A stretch of 13,909 nucleotides of DNA from Antrodiella citrinella. Lineage: Eukaryota > Basidiomycota > Agaricomycetes > Polyporales > Steccherinaceae. The DNA lies in the NCBI GenBank assembly GCA_004802725.1, contig SGPM01000523.1, positions 1 through 13,909 of the forward strand, given 5' to 3'. Positions 1 to 8,652 of this stretch are shown piece by piece. Every line of letters starts with the position of its first letter. Position 1 is the stretch's first letter. Both the position numbers and the translations under genes were made by a program. The notes below the pieces were generated by a model. That model was not told where the DNA came from, ran no database searches, and saw only the letters and a program-made list of their open reading frames with translations.

Positions 1-10
1 TACCTTTTTT
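1..10 (-). other. Polypurine tract at the 3' end of the element
   Basis: On the minus strand these bases read AAAAAAGGTA, 14 nt after the stop codon of the third ORF. A short purine run immediately before the 3' LTR primes plus-strand DNA synthesis in LTR elements. The LTR of this copy starts TGTTGTG, so the next bases outside the window should be this sequence or very nearly so. The role is inferred from position and composition. Confidence 0.55.
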
Positions 11-24
11 AAGCATGTCAACTT

Positions 25-1193
25 CTAAAGGTATTCACCGGTCTCGGTGGTTGGTAAGTCGAGATGGTCGATGACCCTGAGGCCGACGACGTGAGGGTTA
101 GGAACGTCTCCGTCGATCAAAATGTCAACCCCCTCCTCGTCTGACTCGTCGGTGACGATAATGGTCAGGTTGTCGGAGGAATCATCGCTGTCGTTGTCAG
201 CGATGGCGGTGACATCGTTGTCAGAGGTGTATTCCTCAGCTGTGAAGTACTCAGAGGATTCCGAGTTGGATCCGACGAGAGTCTCCTCCGAGCGGTTGTA
301 GAGGATGAGTGCGTTGCGCGCATTACGACCGTAGATCGGGTGGGTAATCAACGCCTGGGAAGTGACGGTGTCCGAGTTGTTGGAGTGGAAGTATGGATCG
401 AGAGGGGAATAGGGAATTAGAGCGTTGGGGGCGGTGGAGCTGAGGACGGGGTGAAGAATGATGTCCGTCATGGAGTTCGTATCGAGAGAAGGACCTTCCG
501 AGTCAATGATCATCCTATCCGAGTCGTCCACCTCTTCGTGACAAGTAGGACGAGTGCTGTCAGAGAAGTCGCACTCAAATCCGGAAAGTGTCTGAAGGAA
601 ACGGTAGAAGTACTCGTCTTCCGCGTCGTAAGGGACTTCATATGCGAAAAGGGTAGTTCCTTGTAAGGAACGAGCGCGTGTGAAGGAGCGTCGAATCCAA
701 GAGATAGTGTCTCTGGCAACGCGATGGTACATGTTCCAATAGTGGTGTAGGTCGTCAAGAGTGAGGCGTTCAGCTAGGATGTTTCGGTCTTGTACACGTT
801 GGAGGAAAGGGTACACGGCGGGAAAACCCATGCGTAGATCAAGTACGGAATCAACGCGAACATGGAGAGGGGCGGGACCGCTCGAGAGGCCAGGGATGTA
901 ACCATGACTGGCGTTGTTGATGACGTCGCGAAGTTGTATGATATGGGTGAAGAGAGTGTCGGAGGCTTCAGGATCGGCGGTGTAGTACGTTTGAGTGGGC
1001 GAGACAAGGACGCGAGTGCCTGTGGAACCGTCTTGAATTTCAACGCAAACATTGTAATGAAATGAATAATACCTGGATAGTACAATGGGTTGGAAGGGGT
1101 ACCCTCGAAGGGGTTGGGAAAGGCGTCGGAGAATATGGCTTCGGCGCCAGTCAAAAAGCTGGGGTAACCAGATGAAGATTGAGAGTTGGACAT
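25..1193 (-). CDS. Third ORF of the retrotransposon (env position), spliced, unknown function
   Basis: I do not recognise this protein. It begins at the ATG at 1193 (context ACCATGT), 155 nt after the pol stop. Exon 1 is 1193-1073, the intron 1072-1020 (53 nt, GTATTA...CCACAG) and exon 2 1019-25, giving 371 aa. Without splicing, the start frame and the long downstream frame are out of register by -1. The join reads NPLYYPG-TRVLVSP, and the downstream frame has no ATG until residue 104. A 41-nt intron ending at 1032 also keeps frame. The N-terminus is rich in Ser, Pro and Gly. Residues about 133-158 form a Trp/Arg-rich stretch (HHYWNMYHRVARDTISWIRR). Residues about 293-345 are strongly acidic and Ser-rich. 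No signal peptide, membrane helix, furin site, zinc motif or catalytic motif is visible, so it is not an obvious envelope protein. It could be a captured host gene, a Gag-like accessory protein or a regulator. The donor and branch site are weak, so the intron is inference; that the frame is coding is fairly secure. Confidence 0.65.
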
Positions 1194-1330
1194 GGTAGGT
1201 TGAACGAGTAGAGAGTGAAGAATGAGGAATTAGCGAATATGAGTTTGCACGAGCAGGAGACGTAGGATGAGTGGGTGGAGAATGTCAGTGAGCTTGATTC
1301 TGACGAGACAGAGGTTCAAACGTACCCGTC

Positions 1331-1337
1331 TTAAATA
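1331..1337 (-). promoter_or_regulatory. Possible TATA-like box for the third ORF
   Basis: TATTTAA on the minus strand lies just after the pol stop and 138 nt before the ATG of the third ORF. It could drive a separate short transcript, as an alternative to a spliced genomic RNA. A single AT-rich heptamer is weak evidence in fungi. Confidence 0.2.
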
Positions 1338-1348
1338 CTGTTTGTCTC

Positions 1349-4300
1349 TCAAGACTCTCCGCGCGCTCGTCGTGATGGCTTGCGTATGCGTCCAATTGGC
1401 CGTGGCTGTTCATCGTGAATCACACGGTGGTCTGCGTTATCGAGTGGCGGGGGGGGAGGCGAAGGGAGTGGCTCAGTTTCTTTGTCCAACGTATGTATAT
1501 CTTCGAGATGAGATGAATGGTTGCCTTGCGGTTGTTTCGAATTGCTCGTGTTCTTCATATCCCAGTCGGCTAGAATCTCGGGGGCATTCCTGAGTTCATT
1601 TCGGGTAAGCCATCGGTCCTCACCATCGATAAAGCGCGTACGGTAAAGCTTGATACGTCTCCCATTTCGGGCTTTCTTCCAGGTTTCTCCGATGATAGTT
1701 TCGACCTCTTCTTCTGGAAGGGTCTCGAAATCTGCGCGGTTCATTATCTTGACTGGACGTTTGCCGAATTCGTCGGGAGACGGGGTGTACGACTCTAAGT
1801 GAGCGATGTTAATGACAGGATGAATTTTGTATGAAGAAGGAAAACGAAGTCTGTACGTGACCGGACTAATACGTTGTAGGACTTCGAAAGGGCCGTCGTA
1901 CTTCATAAGAAGTTTCTTGCCTCTTCCTGTTTCCTTACGCAGTAAGTCGAGTGAATGCGGGTTTATGACGACGAAATCTCCTACTTTAAATTCAATCTGT
2001 AGTCTTCCTTTGTTGTATGCTCGTTCTTGTTGCAGTTGGCCTAGTCGCAAAGCTTGTTGCGCTTGAAGTCGGTACGTTTCAAACTCTGCGCTCATTTGAT
2101 CGGCAGTATCGTGGACGGAGTCGGTTGCTCGAGGACGCGTAACCGCGGAGGGCGAGTGTATAATAGTCGACTGCGTCATTGGGAGAAAACCGTAGAGTAG
2201 ATACGAGGGAGGGAATTTTGTTGCTGAATGAGGAGTGGTGTTATAAGATAACGCTAAGGCGTCGAGGTGACTACTCCAGTTGTCTCGCTGAGGGTTGATG
2301 TAGGAGCGAAGAGCAATTTCTAAATGTTGATTTAGAACTTCAGTCTGTCCATCGGCTTGTGGGTGATGTGCAGTAGTAAGAGCACGTACCATGCCCATGT
2401 TCGTGCATAGTTGCTTCCAGAAGTCGTTGCGCCATCGCGTGTCGCGGTCTGTAATCACTTGACGAGGGAGACCGTACTGAGTTACAACGTGTTTGAAGAA
2501 TAACTCGGCGGTTTCTTTTTCTGTAACGTTAGTGGTAGTAGGAATGAAAATACCGTACTTAGTGAGTTTGTCCACGATAACTAATACATTGTCAAACCCA
2601 CCAGATGTCGGTAATTCAGGGATGAAATCCATACTTACCACTTCGAAAGGTCGGGAAGGAATGGCGATTGGTCTAAGTAGTCCCACGGGTGCATGTCGAC
2701 GAGGTTTAGCCTTTTGACATAAGTCACAAGTGCTTACATACCGTCGAATGTCTCGGCTCATTCGGGGCCAGTAGTATGTTGAGGCGAGGCGATTGTATGT
2801 CCGATGGTAGCCTGCGTGAGCTCCTTCCGTGATTACGTTGTGACCATCGGACATGATTTCGGTTTGAAGCGATTGCGGTACGCAGAGACGGCTAGAGCCG
2901 TTCCAATCTTCAAAGTATAGCAAGCCGTCTTCGCTCCTGAAGTAATGTGAGTATGTCTCTTGCGATTTGTCGTCAGCCGAGCTTAGTATCTTCAAGATTT
3001 TTGCAAACTCCTCGTCTTTATCGTACCCTTGTTTCCATCGTCGTACTTCATTGTCAGAAAGTCCGACTACGAGGGAAGCACGAGTAGAAGCCGTATACAA
3101 TAAGGCAGGGGTTGTCTCTTGATGACCTTCCTCAGGTTCAATGGATATTGAGAGTGTTTCCGCAGACTTGTCCAAGGGAGATAGACTGTGAGCGTGTTTG
3201 GAAGCAACTGACAGGAGTTTCTCTTCAAAACGCTCACCTAATTCACAGAATGCGTTTTTGAGGGGATCGTTGATTTGGTCTCCTAAGGTCAACGAGACAT
3301 TGTCCGTACTGATCGGTCCCTCTTGCATGGGAACACGTCTTCGTAGTCGAGATATGGGGTCTACATTGGAATGAATTCGTCCGGCGCGGTGAATGATTCG
3401 TAACCCTGGGTAGGCTGCGAAGACAGTTCCCCAAGTAAGTAGTCGCCTGTTGACGTTCTGGAACGTCTTCGACCAGGTCAGTGCCGCGTGATCAGTGATT
3501 CCGAATATCTGCTCACCTTCAATGAGTGATTGGAATTTGATTAGGCCTTCCTTCAGAGCTAAAGCTTCCCGTTCAGTAGGTGAGTAGTTGCGTTCTGGAG
3601 ATTTCAAAATTCTAGACCAGTAGGCAATGACTCGTTCGATATGGACAGTGGTATCCTCGAAGGAGTCTGCCCAAGTCCCAGGTTTGGGAATGTCGGATGC
3701 GTTCTTGCTGACTTCGGTGACTAGGACTGGGATTGGTTCGTTAGCGTCGAACGCCTTGCGAAGACGGTCGTACGTGCGTGTACCTTGTAAATCCTTGATC
3801 TGTATTGGTTGTACTTGCTGTAGGATTGCTGCTAGACCGTAATCGCAGGCGTCAGTGTAGACACGATAAGGAAGGCCTTGAATAGGATGTGCACGAATGG
3901 GGGCTTGAGTGAGAACTTGCTTGCATAAGTCGAATGCTTCTTGGTGTACAGCTGTCCAATTCCAGCCTGCGTCCTTGCGTTGTAGTTGAAATAAAGGGGC
4001 TGCAATCCAAGCATAAAACGGAACATATGCGGAGAAATAAACCATCATACCTAAGAAGGTTTGAAGCTCGTGTAGGTTCTTCGGTTCCGCAAGTTGAGTG
4101 ATAGCGTCGACTTTGTCCTTGTGCGTGGATAATCCTAGACGAGAGACCTTCTGTCCTAGTAGCATGAGAGAGCGGTAAGCAAAATGGCACTTAGCTGGAG
4201 AGAGCGTGATTCCGGCGTCCGCGACTGCAGCGAGAACACGATCCACGTGCTCCACATGTTCCTCGAAAGTCTTGGAATAAATCACAATGTCGTCAATATA

Positions 4301-6343
4301 TACTAAGGCATAAATCCATAAGTACGGGGCTAGGACGTTCTGCATAATCCGCTGAAATATACTAGGCCCGTTTCGTAGTCCGAAAGGCATTCGTCGGAAT
4401 TGATGGAGTCCTCGGTGTGTACGGAACGCGGTCTTGGGGCGGTCGTCCTCCTGAATGAGAACTTGCGTGAATCCTGATAGCGCGTCCATAGTAGATAACC
4501 ACTGCGCTCCAGAGAGAGCGTTCATGATGTCCTCTTGTTTGGGTAAGGGGAATTCGTCTGGTATTGTCATCTCGTTGAGCTTCCGATAGTCAATTACCAT
4601 GCGTGGCTTACCATTACGATACACTATGAATCCTGGTGCGCCCCACGGCGATTTGGAAGGTTCGATAACTTCCAAACGAAGCCAAGTGTTCATTTGTTTG
4701 TCCATGACTTCTCGTTTAGCTGGTGAGCCCGGAAACGGCGGGAGGGACACTTCCTTGGATCCCGGTCGGAGTGGTATAGTGCATGTCGCTTCCGTCGTAC
4801 CTAGTCGACCGTCAAGCGAGAATGCGTTTACGTTCCGTTTCAGTACTCCTAGCAGAAGAGTTCGTCGATCGCCGGTCAGCTCCTCCGAGACGTCTACCGT
4901 TCGTAGGAAATCGGCGGTCGGGGTGTCTTCGGGAGGACCCTCAGAGGTCTTCGGACCTCCTTCGAGTGGTTCATCAGCGTCAAGATCGTCCTCGAGTTCG
5001 GAGGCGTGTAAACCAGCCGTATTTAATATCGAGGTTTCCGAACGCGTGGTCTTGATATCGGACGATACGGGCGTGGATGCTGGGAAAGATGGGTTGGCGA
5101 GCTGCTTGATAAGCTGCGCGTGGGCGGTGATATGACCGTAACGTTCTTTAGAGAATCGTGACTGATGATCAAGCCATGTGGAAGGGTCTCGGGCCATTCC
5201 TACGGCTTGTCCTTTCTCTAACGTTAGGGTCGAGTCGGAAAAGTTGGAGATGTGTAGATAAGGATGGAGTTTGGTAATCAGGGTATCCGGAGCAGCATAT
5301 ACATCATCTTCATTGCGTGGGGAGTTAAAGATCTTCTCAACGTATAAAGAAGCATCCTGAACTGGAAATTTAGCTGATACTGCTACAAGACGAGAGGATT
5401 TGGGAGGAATGACCGTTCGGTCTTGAGCTCGGACGTACGGGTCTTTCAGTTTCTGAGCGTGCCTTTTCTTGACTAGTTGCAATCGGCGTTGGCGAAGTCC
5501 AGTCTTGGTGTCCGAAGTGTCTGCGTAACTGACTTTGAAGGCATGTCCGTCTTCGTCCTTCATTCCAGAATTCAACGAGTTCTGTACAGGGACGATACGT
5601 GAGCTGTCCGCGAAGGTCAAATGCGTACCTTCTGCAGAACGAATGATTGAGATGGCATATTGATCGGCAAAGTCGTTGCCCAGTATGAACGGAGCGGTCA
5701 TCCCTTTGACGACATAAGCTTCTACGTTCATCTTGAGCGGTCCTGTCGAAGTGTCAAAGAAGAGATCAATATCAATAAACCCATTGATAGTTACGTTCCC
5801 TGTTACCTGTATAAGTTTAATGCGTTGTCCTCCTTTCAATTTAGGTGGGGAAATAAGGTCGTGTAGTGCTCGTTCGGAAATCAGAGTGATGTCTGATCCT
5901 GAGTCAACAATAATGGGCGTGAGCGGCTCCGTTTGTGAGCGTAAGTGTGCCAAGGCAGAAGTGGCTTTCGCTCCAAGGAAGGAGCATCCAGGAGGGCGAG
6001 CTAATATCTTCTTGAGCACTTGTAAGCTCTTCTGAGGGATTGTCTTGGTTGCCATGCGTGTTTTTGCTTCACGCGCCCTGGATTGGTCGAAATCGCGTCG
6101 GGAACGTCTGTTAGCTCCTGTCAATCGTTCAGTAGACATATGATAAGATGTTACGGCTGTGAGACGATCAGTACCGTGTGTGAAAGAGGAAGAAGAAGAC
6201 TTGTTACCTGTAGAAAGTGGTGGGTCCGGAGAGGTGCCCTCCCCCAGACTTGAGTCGTTGTTCAACGTCTCTGAAGTCGGGAGGGCGGTCAAAAACCCTG
6301 ACCGGAGTCTTCTTCGTCGTCCGAGTTGAGATCGTAATAACAT
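1349..6343 (-). CDS. pol: Pol polyprotein (protease, reverse transcriptase, RNase H, integrase, chromodomain-like tail)
   Basis: The open frame is 1664 codons counted from an ATG at 6343, but real entry is probably by -1 frameshift at 6292-6298, near residue 16. Numbering is from that ATG. Protease: DSG at 147-149 and ILGNDF at 220-225. RT: the motif A Asp is D620 in STMDALSGF and the active site is YIDD at 682-685. RNase H: D831, E925 and D951, followed by a late Asp in HSNVDPISR (D995). Integrase: an HHCC zinc finger ends in C1206 and C1209; catalytic D1239, D1299 and E1335 have DD35E spacing. GPF at 1484-1486 belongs to the GPY/F module. Residues about 1545-1593 look like a divergent chromodomain (EVETII, YRTRFIDG, RWLTRNEL). 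A linker of about 220 aa separates protease from RT. RNase H carries about 50 extra residues between D831 and E925. Every catalytic residue is present, so the enzyme set looks functional. Confidence 0.95.
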   Translation of the reverse strand: MLLRSQLGRRRRLRSGFLTALPTSETLNNDSSLGEGTSPDPPLSTGNKSSSSSFTHGTDRLTAVTSYHMSTERLTGANRRSRRDFDQSRAREAKTRMATKTIPQKSLQVLKKILARPPGCSFLGAKATSALAHLRSQTEPLTPIIVDSGSDITLISERALHDLISPPKLKGGQRIKLIQVTGNVTINGFIDIDLFFDTSTGPLKMNVEAYVVKGMTAPFILGNDFADQYAISIIRSAEGTHLTFADSSRIVPVQNSLNSGMKDEDGHAFKVSYADTSDTKTGLRQRRLQLVKKRHAQKLKDPYVRAQDRTVIPPKSSRLVAVSAKFPVQDASLYVEKIFNSPRNEDDVYAAPDTLITKLHPYLHISNFSDSTLTLEKGQAVGMARDPSTWLDHQSRFSKERYGHITAHAQLIKQLANPSFPASTPVSSDIKTTRSETSILNTAGLHASELEDDLDADEPLEGGPKTSEGPPEDTPTADFLRTVDVSEELTGDRRTLLLGVLKRNVNAFSLDGRLGTTEATCTIPLRPGSKEVSLPPFPGSPAKREVMDKQMNTWLRLEVIEPSKSPWGAPGFIVYRNGKPRMVIDYRKLNEMTIPDEFPLPKQEDIMNALSGAQWLSTMDALSGFTQVLIQEDDRPKTAFRTHRGLHQFRRMPFGLRNGPSIFQRIMQNVLAPYLWIYALVYIDDIVIYSKTFEEHVEHVDRVLAAVADAGITLSPAKCHFAYRSLMLLGQKVSRLGLSTHKDKVDAITQLAEPKNLHELQTFLGMMVYFSAYVPFYAWIAAPLFQLQRKDAGWNWTAVHQEAFDLCKQVLTQAPIRAHPIQGLPYRVYTDACDYGLAAILQQVQPIQIKDLQGTRTYDRLRKAFDANEPIPVLVTEVSKNASDIPKPGTWADSFEDTTVHIERVIAYWSRILKSPERNYSPTEREALALKEGLIKFQSLIEGEQIFGITDHAALTWSKTFQNVNRRLLTWGTVFAAYPGLRIIHRAGRIHSNVDPISRLRRRVPMQEGPISTDNVSLTLGDQINDPLKNAFCELGERFEEKLLSVASKHAHSLSPLDKSAETLSISIEPEEGHQETTPALLYTASTRASLVVGLSDNEVRRWKQGYDKDEEFAKILKILSSADDKSQETYSHYFRSEDGLLYFEDWNGSSRLCVPQSLQTEIMSDGHNVITEGAHAGYHRTYNRLASTYYWPRMSRDIRRYVSTCDLCQKAKPRRHAPVGLLRPIAIPSRPFEVVSMDFIPELPTSGGFDNVLVIVDKLTKYGIFIPTTTNVTEKETAELFFKHVVTQYGLPRQVITDRDTRWRNDFWKQLCTNMGMVRALTTAHHPQADGQTEVLNQHLEIALRSYINPQRDNWSSHLDALALSYNTTPHSATKFPPSYLLYGFLPMTQSTIIHSPSAVTRPRATDSVHDTADQMSAEFETYRLQAQQALRLGQLQQERAYNKGRLQIEFKVGDFVVINPHSLDLLRKETGRGKKLLMKYDGPFEVLQRISPVTYRLRFPSSYKIHPVINIAHLESYTPSPDEFGKRPVKIMNRADFETLPEEEVETIIGETWKKARNGRRIKLYRTRFIDGEDRWLTRNELRNAPEILADWDMKNTSNSKQPQGNHSSHLEDIHTLDKETEPLPSPPPPPLDNADHRVIHDEQPRPIGRIRKPSRRARGES
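6236..6298 (-). promoter_or_regulatory. Programmed -1 ribosomal frameshift signal between gag and pol
   Basis: The heptamer GGGTTTT (6298-6292, minus strand) fits X XXY YYZ in the gag frame (G GGT TTT) and is followed at once by the gag stop TGA (6291-6289). Shifting back one base gives GGG TTT TTG ACC, the pol frame. Five nt after the heptamer, GCCCTCCC (6286-6279) can pair perfectly with GGGAGGGC (6243-6236). Within that loop GACTT (6278-6274) pairs with AAGTC (6251-6247), and CGTT/AACG form an inner hairpin (6267-6256). Heptamer, short spacer and strong stem are the textbook parts of a -1 frameshift. The sequence is seen directly; the function is inferred. Confidence 0.85.
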
Positions 6344-8391
6344 TCATCGTACTCGTCTTGCGCGCGTTCGGTGTCTGCGTCTGTGGAAGCGAAATTGGCG
6401 CGAGCACGTTTCATGCTCTGTCGTGCGTGCTTACATTCGTTGTCCCAGTGACGACCGCTTCCACAGTGACGACATGGGCGCGCGCCCTTCTCATCGGGAG
6501 GTGTACGCTTCGATACGTTCGCGTCGTCTTTGGGGAAACTGGGCTTGGGTAGGTTCGGTGAGAATCCAATCGCGTTGACAGAAGCTTCTGCGTGATCTGT
6601 GGAAGTAAATCGCGGAGACCAGCGATTGAATCTGTTGCGTGAAGGCTCGGTCTCAAGTAAGTCGTCCTCGTGTTCTCTAATAGCATTTTGGAATTCACGA
6701 GTAGTCTGGTATAAACGCGGGGTAAGCAAGGTTTTCCATGAATGAGGTGCACCGGCCATGACTTCTGCGATTATCTCGGCATCTGAGTATTCGTACACAA
6801 GTTCCAGGAGTTCCTGCTTACGAATGAAATACTGACTTGGGGTCTCTCGTGAGTGCGCCGAATCGCGGAAGCGAATAGCCATGGCCTGTCGTCGTGTCTT
6901 CTCAACCCAGGCTCGGTTCATAAAGTGGTCGCCAATGGCATCACGGATTTCCTGCCATCCAGTTTCGCAGGCGGCTCGTTCGTGGTCTCGTAGAGAGTAG
7001 TACCATGTTTCTGCGTCACTTGTCAGTCGCTGTGGTACGATAGTGCCTAGTTGAGTAGCTACCGTTGGTGACTTCTTGGATATAGCATTTATGCGAAGAA
7101 TCCAGCGAGCGAGAGTTGTCGTGTCGCCGTTCCATGTAGGAACGATCTCAATCTTCAGTTTGTGATCAAAGTGAGCTTCGCTGGTTTTTACCGAAGAGGA
7201 TGTGGGCGTACCTGTTGCGCTCTGGGAAGCGGGTTGTCTGAACGGAAGGTTCGGTTGACGGGGTTGTCTTCTTGGGCGACGAGGGTCGCTATCATCCCCG
7301 TTATCGCTTCCATCGTCGTCTGGGGGGCCGCCGTCTGGTTGACGAGCGATTACCGGGGGCGTCCTGCTAAACATCTCCGCAAGTCGAGATGAAGATGAGT
7401 GAGCGGCCGCTCGTGGTGCCATGCTTGCAGATGGTAGAAGACGGGTGATGGCGGATGGTCGTGAGGTGCTGATGGTAGTTGGGGCATTCTGCATATCTTG
7501 CGACGGAGATGGAATGACGGGCTTCGCCGAGTTGGATAGATGTGGTGCCATGTCGCGAGTGAAATCTGGCGCGGCAATGAGTGAGTTCTCCTCGGCGTCG
7601 TTCACGATGGAGGAATCACCTGTGGCGAGCTCAACCGAGTCTTCAGTAGGAGAACCGAATAGATCAATAGTGCTGTAGAAGAATGGGTCCGGCGTGAATC
7701 TGTGTACACTGTGTAATTCATGTAGGAACATTTCTACCTCTTTGCGAAAGCATGCCCCCAGAATTTCGAAGTCGTTGGGCGTGTATGCTAGATTCGCGGA
7801 TTGGGTATGGCGACCCCAGATGGGTATGGAAGGAGGATATGCTCCCGCGGCAACGTGGGTTGGTGTGGCCGCATACAACCGACTGTCAAGCAGAGACTGT
7901 AAGGCTCGTAATTCCTTCGGATCAAGGAATAGAAGAGAGTTTACACTTACCCATGGGTGTTTCAAGAGGTTGTCGAGAGTCTTCGCTTCACGGGGAAAAA
8001 TACTAGATCGTTCCTCGCGTGATAGAGTACGTGCGGTATTGTACCGTAAGGCGTCGTGTTGCATGTATGTGTGACCGTTGGCATACGCGATGTTAGCCCG
8101 GACCCTGAGGACGTCTTCCTTCTTCAGTATCGGTATGGGAAGGCAGGCCGGGAGGTAGTCCTCACTTCGGTGAAGACCCGCGAAGTGGATCGGAGGTGGT
8201 GCGGGGACCTGGAAAGCGTCGACAGGGTTCAACTCACCGCACTGGAGGACGCTTCGCCTGGATAAGGTCGAAATACGAGTATCGAAGGGGACATCAGGAT
8301 CGGAGTTCTGGGGTAGAGGGTCGTTGTTACGACCAAGAGGAGGGGTCGTGGGGGGAACATCATCGTGAGTCTGTGCGTCTGATTTGCCCAT
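6289..8391 (-). CDS. gag: Gag polyprotein (capsid/nucleocapsid)
   Basis: A 700-aa frame starts at the first ATG after the 77-nt leader (context GACATGG) and ends in GQGF-stop at the frameshift site. Gag packages the element RNA into virus-like particles in the cytoplasm. Residues about 405-590 resemble the Ty3/Gypsy capsid core (FDHKLKIEIVPTWNGD, LARWILRINAI, later a helix around TTREFQNAIREHEDDLLE). A CCHC zinc knuckle spans residues 640-653 (CRHCGSGRHWDNEC), the RNA-binding nucleocapsid signature. The last 30 residues are acidic. The first 340 or so residues, including a Ser/Pro/Asp-rich linker at about 290-400, match nothing I recognise and make the protein longer than usual for fungal Gypsy Gags. 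It is expressed from the LTR promoter; pol is made as a frameshift extension. Confidence 0.9.
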   Translation of the reverse strand: MGKSDAQTHDDVPPTTPPLGRNNDPLPQNSDPDVPFDTRISTLSRRSVLQCGELNPVDAFQVPAPPPIHFAGLHRSEDYLPACLPIPILKKEDVLRVRANIAYANGHTYMQHDALRYNTARTLSREERSSIFPREAKTLDNLLKHPWVSVNSLLFLDPKELRALQSLLDSRLYAATPTHVAAGAYPPSIPIWGRHTQSANLAYTPNDFEILGACFRKEVEMFLHELHSVHRFTPDPFFYSTIDLFGSPTEDSVELATGDSSIVNDAEENSLIAAPDFTRDMAPHLSNSAKPVIPSPSQDMQNAPTTISTSRPSAITRLLPSASMAPRAAAHSSSSRLAEMFSRTPPVIARQPDGGPPDDDGSDNGDDSDPRRPRRQPRQPNLPFRQPASQSATGTPTSSSVKTSEAHFDHKLKIEIVPTWNGDTTTLARWILRINAISKKSPTVATQLGTIVPQRLTSDAETWYYSLRDHERAACETGWQEIRDAIGDHFMNRAWVEKTRRQAMAIRFRDSAHSRETPSQYFIRKQELLELVYEYSDAEIIAEVMAGAPHSWKTLLTPRLYQTTREFQNAIREHEDDLLETEPSRNRFNRWSPRFTSTDHAEASVNAIGFSPNLPKPSFPKDDANVSKRTPPDEKGARPCRHCGSGRHWDNECKHARQSMKRARANFASTDADTERAQDEYDECYYDLNSDDEEDSGQGF

Positions 8392-8449
8392 GTCGAGGTT
8401 CGGCGTGGTAAGAAAGAGCTAAAACGTCAGTGAGAAAATGTGATCAAAT

Positions 8450-8467
8450 AACTCTGAATGTCCACCA
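8450..8467 (-). other. Primer-binding region next to the 5' LTR
   Basis: On the minus strand the LTR ends ...CACAACA at 8469, then one T, then TGGTGGACATTCAGAGTT. TGG just inside the 5' LTR is the usual complement of a tRNA CCA end. I could not match the rest to a particular tRNA. Ten bases of it (ATTCAGAGTT, 8459-8450) are exactly complementary to AACTCTGAAT in the LTR (8565-8556, same RNA), so the primer could instead be, or be helped by, the element's own RNA. Confidence 0.6.
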
Positions 8468-8652
8468 ATGTTGTGAACGTGCGAAGTACTATACCTTGCT
8501 AAGATCGTAACTGCGAATGCAGAGTAGTTTAGCTTAGAGATAGTACAGTTCACGAATTCAGAGTTCGTTAAATGATCCGAGATCTCGCTAACGTTCAGTT
8601 AGAGAAAGAGATAGAGGGAAGATAAGATCTGAGCTGCTGAACACGAAGGGAT

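Noticed and set aside
774..1193. A 139-codon frame starting at the third-ORF ATG read as an unspliced small protein.
   Set aside because: After about residue 42 it overlaps the better coding frame in another register; splicing at 1072-1020 joins its start to the long downstream frame.
1..1348. Searching for the 3' LTR directly after pol.
   Set aside because: No copy of the 5' LTR ends or internal LTR motifs occurs here; the space is filled by the third ORF and the purine tract is at position 1.
1267..1593. A plus-strand frame of 108 codons at the 3' end of pol.
   Set aside because: Antisense to the pol C-terminus, no homology seen.
4599..5135. A 178-codon plus-strand frame.
   Set aside because: It lies wholly antisense to pol, in the low-complexity linker between protease and RT, with no recognisable motif.
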